DNA of 48,560 bases from Gracilibacillus ureilyticus (lineage in GTDB: Bacteria; Bacillota; Bacilli; Bacillales; Amphibacillaceae), in contig NZ_FOGL01000011.1 of NCBI RefSeq assembly GCF_900111195.1, positions 93,793 through 142,352 of the forward strand, given 5' to 3'. Below the pieces are notes generated by a model. The model ran no database searches. It had not been told where the DNA came from and saw only the letters and a list, made by a program, of their open reading frames with translations. Within the stretch, counting starts at the first letter, position 1. Every line of letters starts with the position of its first letter. The translations under genes were made by a program, and so were the position numbers. Shown here piece by piece: positions 44,164 through 48,560 of this stretch.

Positions 44164-46008
44164 ATGGAACATGGAGAATCAATTAGTTCATTAGTAATTG
44201 TCGTTATAGCTGCTTTTTTAACACCAATATTATTGCACCGTTTCCGCCTGAAGATGATTCCGGTGGTAGTTGCAGAAATTATTGTAGGCTTAATTATTGG
44301 ACAAACTGGTTTTAATTTAGTAGAAGAGAGTAACTGGTTAGAAACATTGTCAACATTAGGTTTTATCTTTTTAATGTTTCTTAGCGGTCTGGAGATAGAC
44401 TTTTCTTTGTTTTCAAATAAAAAAAGGCGCAATCAAACGGAAAATAAAATGCCTAACCCTGTGAAAATAGCAACATTAATATTTTTAGGAATATTCATAT
44501 TATCGTTTGGTCTCTCTTATTTGTTCGTATTGTTTGGTTTTATAGATAATGTATTCCTAATGACATTAATTATCTCTACTATCTCACTGGGTGTTGTTGT
44601 ACCTACATTAAAGGAAGCCCAGGCAATGCAGACAACCGTTGGGCAGACAATACTGCTGATAGCAGTTATTGCGGACTTAGCAACAATGATCCTGCTGGCT
44701 GTGTTTGTATCGTTTTATGGAGAAAGTTCAGGGAATATGTGGCTGCTGCTCATATTATTTGCTGTTGGTGTCCTGCTTTATTTTGTCGGGAAACATTTCA
44801 GGAATCAGTCATTTATTGAGACAATGTCCAAAGGAACTATTCAGATTGGAACAAGAGCTGTCTTTACTCTAATCATATTTCTTGTTGCACTGTCAGAGTC
44901 AGTTGGGGCAGAAAATATACTTGGTGCCTTCCTTGCAGGAGCCTTAGTTTCTCTTCTAGCACCAAATCAGGATCTGGTCCAAAAATTAGATAGCTTTGGT
45001 TACGGGTTCCTTATCCCGATTTTCTTCGTAATGGTAGGAGTGGAACTAAATTTATGGGCACTTTTTGATGAGCCGAAAGTGTTAGCATTAATTCCATTGT
45101 TATTTATCGCATTGCTGGTATCCAAAGTAATTCCTGTAGCATTACTAAAGAAATGGTATGATACGCATACGGTAATAGCTGCAAGTATGCTGCTTACATC
45201 TACATTGTCATTGGTAATAGCTGCAGCAACAATTGGAGAACGACTCGGTGTTATAACAAGTGAAATGAACGGGGCACTGGTACTTGTTGCTGTACTTTCA
45301 TGTATTATTACTCCGGCATTTTTCAAGAAATTCTTCGTGAATAAGGAAGAGACAGAGTATGTTGAATCGATTGCGTTTATCGGAATCAACCAGGCAACGA
45401 TACCTGTTGTAAGAGAGCTGGATCCGAATGAATTCGAAGCACATCTCTTCCATACAAGACATGATAAGATTGAAGATAAGCAGACACGATCCATCTTTGA
45501 TATTAACTTATTGGACAAATATGATATATCAGCATTGCAAGCTGCTGGCGTTTTTGACCATGATATAGTTGTTGTCTCGACAGGTGATGAAGAAAAGAAT
45601 GAGGAAATTGCAACATATGCAAAAAATAATGGGGTAGAGCGTGTGATAGCAAGAATAGAAATTCCAGCGATTGAAAAGAGGCTGAATGAAATCGGGGTAG
45701 ATGTATTCTCTGTTCTCTTATCATCCAAAACATTACTGAAAGCATTAATAGAAGCGCCTCATGTTGTAAATATTTTTACACAGCAGGAATCGGCACTTTA
45801 TGAAATCAACATGAATAATGAACAGTATGATGGGACAATGTTACGTGAATTCCCGTTTACCGGAGATGTAATTATGGTCAGGATTTTCCGTGGCAAAGAT
45901 TCAATTGTACCACATGGTGATACTGAACTCCTTATTGGAGACAGGTTAATTGTCACAGGCTCCCATGAGTATGTCGGAGATTTGCAGCGATTACTCGAAT
46001 ATGTGTAA
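44164..46008 (+). CDS. yjbQ: CPA2 monovalent cation/H+ antiporter YjbQ with RCK domain
   Basis: 614 residues, equal to B. subtilis YjbQ. The membrane part (about 1-390) has 12 helices, with Asp residues in helices typical of KefB-like exchangers (AVIADLATMIL) and FLMFLSGLEIDF. The RCK_N/TrkA-N domain at about 400-520 starts ESIAFIGINQATIPVVREL, without a clean GxGxxG. A TrkA-C domain follows (about 535-614), with LREFPFTGDVIMVRIFRG. RCK_C domains of such exchangers can bind c-di-AMP, so K+/Na+ export under osmotic control is plausible. GGGGGAGG in the end of mgtE is its ribosome site. Confidence 0.93.
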   Translation: MEHGESISSLVIVVIAAFLTPILLHRFRLKMIPVVVAEIIVGLIIGQTGFNLVEESNWLETLSTLGFIFLMFLSGLEIDFSLFSNKKRRNQTENKMPNPVKIATLIFLGIFILSFGLSYLFVLFGFIDNVFLMTLIISTISLGVVVPTLKEAQAMQTTVGQTILLIAVIADLATMILLAVFVSFYGESSGNMWLLLILFAVGVLLYFVGKHFRNQSFIETMSKGTIQIGTRAVFTLIIFLVALSESVGAENILGAFLAGALVSLLAPNQDLVQKLDSFGYGFLIPIFFVMVGVELNLWALFDEPKVLALIPLLFIALLVSKVIPVALLKKWYDTHTVIAASMLLTSTLSLVIAAATIGERLGVITSEMNGALVLVAVLSCIITPAFFKKFFVNKEETEYVESIAFIGINQATIPVVRELDPNEFEAHLFHTRHDKIEDKQTRSIFDINLLDKYDISALQAAGVFDHDIVVVSTGDEEKNEEIATYAKNNGVERVIARIEIPAIEKRLNEIGVDVFSVLLSSKTLLKALIEAPHVVNIFTQQESALYEINMNNEQYDGTMLREFPFTGDVIMVRIFRGKDSIVPHGDTELLIGDRLIVTGSHEYVGDLQRLLEYV

Positions 46009-46030
46009 ATACATCTTCTTTAGAAAATGA

Positions 46031-46059
46031 TTGAGATAACTTTCCAAGTTAGATAAAAT
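46031..46059 (+). promoter_or_regulatory. SigA promoter of fabI
   Basis: TTGAGA (46031-46036), 17-bp spacer, TAAAAT (46054-46059). The same -10 and the same relation to a FapR-like site are seen at fabH. Confidence 0.75.
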
Positions 46060-46077
46060 AAGTAGCAGGTACTAATA
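46059..46077 (+). promoter_or_regulatory. FapR-like operator of fabI
   Basis: The half-site GGTACTAAT is a perfect match to one arm of the FapR consensus read on the opposite strand; the other half (ATAAGTAGCA) agrees at only about five of ten positions. Overlap with the last -10 base and known FapR control of fabI in B. subtilis support it. Confidence 0.7.
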
Positions 46078-46109
46078 ACAAGTTACATATTTATTTAGGA
46101 GGTTATGGG

Positions 46110-46889
46110 ATGAATTTTTCTTTGGAAGGCCGCACATATGTTGTAATGGGTGTTGCAAACAAACGAAGCATTGCATGGGGTATCGCACGTTCTTTACATG
46201 AGGCAGGAGCTCGGTTAATTTTCACCTATGCAAATGATCGATTCGAACAGCCTGTGAAAGACTTAGTTTCAACATTAGATGGACAGGATGCGTTATTTTA
46301 TGAATGTGATGTTACGGACGATCAGGCTGTGAGTAATACTTTTACCAAAATCAAAGAGGATGTTGGTACAATTCATGGTTTAGCCCATTGTATTGCTTTT
46401 GCAAATAAAGAAGACCTGCAGGGGGAATTTGTTGACACGAGCCGTGATGGGTTCCTTTTGGCACATAATATTAGCGCCTATTCACTTGTAGTCACCGCAA
46501 AGGCAGCTGCCCCGCTAATGACAGAAGGTGGCGGTATTGTCACATTAACTTACCTGGGCGGAGAACGTGTTGTGAAGAACTATAATGTGATGGGTGTTGC
46601 AAAGGCAAGCTTAGATGCAAGTATGAAATATTTAGCTAATGATTTAGGGAAACATGGAGTACGTGTGAATGCAATCTCTGCCGGACCTATTCGTACCCTT
46701 TCCGCGAAAGGAATTGGTGATTTTAATTCCGTCCTAAAGAAAATTGAAGAAGAAGCACCTTTACGCCGTACAATAACACAGGAAGAAGTGGGCGATTCTG
46801 CATATTACTTATTAAGTGACCTTTCACGCGGAGTGACTGGTGAAATCATCCATGTTGATGCAGGATATAATATTTTAGGCTTATCCTAA
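46110..46889 (+). CDS. fabI: Enoyl-ACP reductase
   Basis: NADH/NADPH-dependent last step of fatty-acid elongation; triclosan target. 259 residues. VVMGVANKRSIAWGIARSLHEAG is the divergent SDR nucleotide motif. Catalytic Tyr pair and Lys follow the YxxxxxxK pattern in LTYLGGERVVKNYNVMGVAKASLDASMKYLA, with VNAISAGPIRTLSAKGI after it. Complete. AGGAGGTTATGGG precedes ATG 46110. In B. subtilis a thiamine operon lies between yjbQ and fabI; it is missing here. Strong terminator downstream. Confidence 0.97.
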   Translation: MNFSLEGRTYVVMGVANKRSIAWGIARSLHEAGARLIFTYANDRFEQPVKDLVSTLDGQDALFYECDVTDDQAVSNTFTKIKEDVGTIHGLAHCIAFANKEDLQGEFVDTSRDGFLLAHNISAYSLVVTAKAAAPLMTEGGGIVTLTYLGGERVVKNYNVMGVAKASLDASMKYLANDLGKHGVRVNAISAGPIRTLSAKGIGDFNSVLKKIEEEAPLRRTITQEEVGDSAYYLLSDLSRGVTGEIIHVDAGYNILGLS

Positions 46890-46894
46890 TTATC

Positions 46895-46927
46895 AAAAAG
46901 AGCTGATCTGATGATCGGCTCTTTTTT
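46895..46927 (+). terminator. Terminator of fabI
   Basis: AAAAAGAGCTGATC/GATCGGCTCTTTTT with a four-base loop TGAT and one G-T pair; T-run follows. Confidence 0.94.
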
Positions 46928-46974
46928 AATTACCTTATGCTTCTGATATAATGTAAAAATAGGGTGGTGATCTA

Positions 46975-47367
46975 TTGAAAAGAATCATTTTATTCGATGG
47001 TGTCTGTAACTTATGCAATTCGTCTGTGCAGTTTGTTGTAAAACATGATCCAAAGATGTTTTTTCAATTCACCTCACTTCAAAGTGAAAAAGGACAGCAA
47101 TTACTCAGAGAGTACCAAATTCCTTCAACCGTTGAAAGTGTTGTATTGATAGAAGGAAGCAAATATTATACAGAATCAACTGCAGCTCTTAAGATTGCTA
47201 AAAAATTAAATAATTTGTATCCATTATTGTTTGGGCTTATTATTATTCCGAGACCGGTTAGAAATAAAATTTATCGGTACATTGCTCGTAATCGTTATCG
47301 CTGGTTTGGAAAACGTACCAGCTGCATGCTGCCTGGTACAGAAGACAGAAATCGGTTCTTACAATAA
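46975..47367 (+). CDS. DCC-family thiol-disulfide oxidoreductase (DUF393, YuxK-like)
   Basis: 130 residues. DGVCNLC at 8-14 is the family signature with Cys11 and Cys14 as the likely redox pair, followed by SVQFVVKHDP and FTSLQSEKGQQLL. A hydrophobic segment (YPLLFGLIIIPRPVRNKIYRYIARNRYRWFG) is typical near the C-terminus, and a further Cys is in TSCMLPG. Function in the cell is not known. Start TTG 46975 with GGGTGGTGATC upstream; no ATG fits. Monocistronic with a strong terminator. Confidence 0.88.
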   Translation: MKRIILFDGVCNLCNSSVQFVVKHDPKMFFQFTSLQSEKGQQLLREYQIPSTVESVVLIEGSKYYTESTAALKIAKKLNNLYPLLFGLIIIPRPVRNKIYRYIARNRYRWFGKRTSCMLPGTEDRNRFLQ

Positions 47368-47408
47368 AACCCTCTTATTGCAAAATGCAATAAGAGGGTT
47401 TTTTTATT
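47367..47408. terminator. Bidirectional terminator
   Basis: Perfect 16-bp stem AAACCCTCTTATTGCA/TGCAATAAGAGGGTTT with loop AAA, followed by seven T. Serves the DCC gene and the convergent BCCT gene. Confidence 0.96.
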
Positions 47409-48291
47409 ATCTTTGTTCTCTTTTCTTACGTTTTAACGTATAAATTCTTGCTTCTTCTCTAAAAGCTTTAATAATGGAGAAGACCATCAGAATCATGATA
47501 ATCGCAAATGGAAATGCTGCAATGATTGAAGCGGTCTGCAATGCTGTTAACCCGCCTTGCCATAACAATACTGCTGCCGTACCAGATTGAACGAGTCCCC
47601 AGGCTACTTTTACTTTCATATCCGGATTCAACTCTCCATTTGTTGTTTGCATACCAAGTACAAATGTAGCTGAGTCAGCAGATGTGATAAAGAAAGTACT
47701 AATTAATAAAACGGCTAGACCAGCCATTACTCCTGATAATGGGAAATTTTCCAATACTGTAAATAAAGCTGTTTCCGTACCTAATTCAGCCATAACTCCA
47801 GCAATATCAACTCCCTGATTCATCTCAAGGTGAATAGCTGAACCGCCAAAGACACTAAACCATAATGCCCCAAAAATAGTTGGAACAAGTAAAACTCCTG
47901 TTACAAATTCACGAACAGTACGTCCTTTGGATACTCGCGCTATGAACATTCCGACAAAAGGTGCCCATGCAATCCACCATGCCCAGTAGAAGATTGTCCA
48001 GCCTTGCAGCCAACCGGCATTTTCCTCATTGAACGGTGCCATACGGAAACTCATCTCAGGTAAGTTAGAAATATATCTTCCTAGAGTTGTTGTAAAAAAA
48101 TTCATAATAAAATTGGTTGGTCCTGTAAATAGCAAAAAGAGCATTAACAGAATAGCCACAACTACATTGGATGTACTCAAAAACTTAATCCCTTTGTTTA
48201 GTCCGGTTAGAGCAGACAGCATGTAAAGTACTGTTACAATCACTATAATTATCGGCTCTAAAATATATGTTGGGGTAAAGAGAAAATTCAA
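47407..48291 (-). pseudogene. BCCT osmolyte transporter (OpuD-like), 5' part cut off by an insertion sequence
   Basis: About 295 C-terminal residues of a choline/betaine/carnitine-type transporter, where family members have about 500. It begins LNFLFTPTYILEPIIIVIVTV and includes GWTIFYWAWWIAWAPFVGMFIARVSKGRT, the Trp-rich substrate segment, then STFFITSADSATFVLGMQTTNGE. The reading of OpuD-like homology stops at about 48291, corresponding roughly to residue 220 of B. subtilis OpuD; from there the sequence belongs to an ISL3 element. No ribosome site fits an internal start, so a functional transporter is unlikely unless the upstream part is fused beyond the window. The remaining sequence shows no frameshift, so the insertion looks recent. 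Confidence 0.85.
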
Positions 48292-48301
48292 ACAAATTAA
48301 A

Positions 48302-48371
48302 ACACGCAATCTCCTAATTTTGTTACACTTTGTTTAGACCAATAAACAAATCACAAAAAGGAGATGCGTGT
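48302..48371 (+). repeat. Imperfect inverted repeat that spans the transposase ribosome site
   Basis: ACACGCAATCTCCT (48302-48315) is complementary to AGGAGATGCGTGT (48359-48371) with one extra base. AGGAG in the right arm is the Shine-Dalgarno of the transposase. A promoter-like TTGTTA (48320-48325) with TAAACA 17 bp later (48343-48348) lies between the arms. Confidence 0.7.
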
Positions 48372-48373
48372 AA

Positions 48374-48560
48374 TTGAATTCTAACATTTCTTTACCAGGA
48401 TTAGAAGGGGTTATCGTTACAAAGTCATTCGAACAAGATGGCAATTACCAACTTCATGTGGAATTGGAGCGTGTCCCTCATCATTGTCCTAGTTGTAACC
48501 AAGTAACAGAAAAAGTGCATGATTATCGAATACAAAAAGTGCAACATCACCATATTTTCG
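48374..48560 (+). CDS. ISL3-family transposase, N-terminal part (runs off the window)
   Basis: 62 residues are visible: MNSNISLPGLEGVIVTKSF, then the zf-ISL3 type zinc ribbon with CPSC near residue 38-41 and the following VHDYRIQKVQHHH, which is the conserved ISL3 pattern (CPxC, then YRxRxVxH). The DDE catalytic part lies beyond the window. Start TTG 48374 with AAAAAGGAG at 48355-48363; no ATG is nearby in frame. Intactness cannot be judged here. Confidence 0.88.
   Translation, partial: MNSNISLPGLEGVIVTKSFEQDGNYQLHVELERVPHHCPSCNQVTEKVHDYRIQKVQHHHIF

Larger units (their letters stand above)
48292..48560 (+). mobile_element. Left end of an ISL3-family insertion sequence
   Basis: The boundary is set where BCCT homology stops; the exact end and target duplication (8 bp is usual for ISL3) need the other side. 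The transposase gene starts at about 48374. Between the boundary and that start lies an imperfect inverted repeat (48302-48315 and 48359-48371) around a promoter-like segment. The element continues past the window end. Confidence 0.82.

Noticed and set aside
45000-45728. 242-residue open frame on the minus strand within yjbQ
   Set aside because: Serine/threonine-rich translation without family features, no ribosome site, and exactly antisense to a well-conserved antiporter. A by-product of codon bias.
48292-48309. TTG at 48309 as a genuine start of a short BCCT protein
   Set aside because: The first residues are encoded by insertion-sequence DNA, the AGGAG is only one base from the TTG, and over 200 family residues are missing.

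Overview
The window looks like a chromosomal segment of a low-GC Gram-positive of the Bacillaceae, closest in feel to the Oceanobacillus/Virgibacillus group. The DNA is AT-rich, Shine-Dalgarno sites are strong (AAGGAGG type), TTG and GTG starts are common, and gene order follows two Bacillus subtilis neighbourhoods. This is judged from recalled protein families and gene order; no search was run.

Layout. 1-334: a two-copy 51-bp tandem repeat at the edge, then the asnO upstream region. 335-5600: asnO, a small membrane protein, a secreted membrane-anchored GH13-like protein whose catalytic residues appear to be lost, and a MATE exporter. 5730-12749: a block resembling B. subtilis yitS-yitT-ipi-yitU-yizC-yitV-yitW (DegV protein, YitT, BsuPI lipoprotein, DUF3813, HAD phosphatase, esterase, MIP18-like Fe-S protein), with an SDR, an Nfu_N protein and a membrane protein interspersed. 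12780-13724: a Crp/Fnr regulator and a yjzD-like gene. 14005-28490: med, fabH-fabF behind a FapR operator, plsC, yjbA, trpS behind a T-box, an oppABCDF operon and a secreted DUF4015 protein. 28579-46889: the classic yjb region (yjbC, spxA, mecA, coiA, pepF, sRNA RoxS/RsaE, spxH, yjbI, yjbK, yjbM, nadF, yjbO, prpE, yjbQ, fabI), with a drug exporter, a RodA-like SEDS protein and mgtE inserted. 46975-48560: a DCC-family thiol oxidoreductase, a BCCT osmolyte transporter broken at its 5' side, and the start of an ISL3-family insertion sequence.

How the genes work together. Fatty-acid elongation (fabH, fabF, fabI) appears to be under FapR at two separate promoters with the same geometry. Redox and proteolysis genes cluster: Spx, its adaptor SpxH, the ClpC adaptor MecA, a truncated hemoglobin, and the sRNA RoxS with a Rex/ResD-like site at its promoter. 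Peptide supply comes from the Opp permease and oligoendopeptidase F. Second-messenger and nucleotide enzymes (YjbM, NadF, PrpE) and cation homeostasis (MgtE, YjbQ) close the block.

Most of the window is ordinary, well-conserved core genome. The points most worth a second look are the degenerate amylase-like protein, the structured non-M-box leader with terminator ahead of mgtE, RoxS with its operator, an unlisted 59-residue membrane protein next to RoxS, the insertion-sequence boundary with a hairpin that could hide the transposase ribosome-binding site, and the 51-bp repeat at the left edge. I found no clear evidence of a wholly new multi-gene system.
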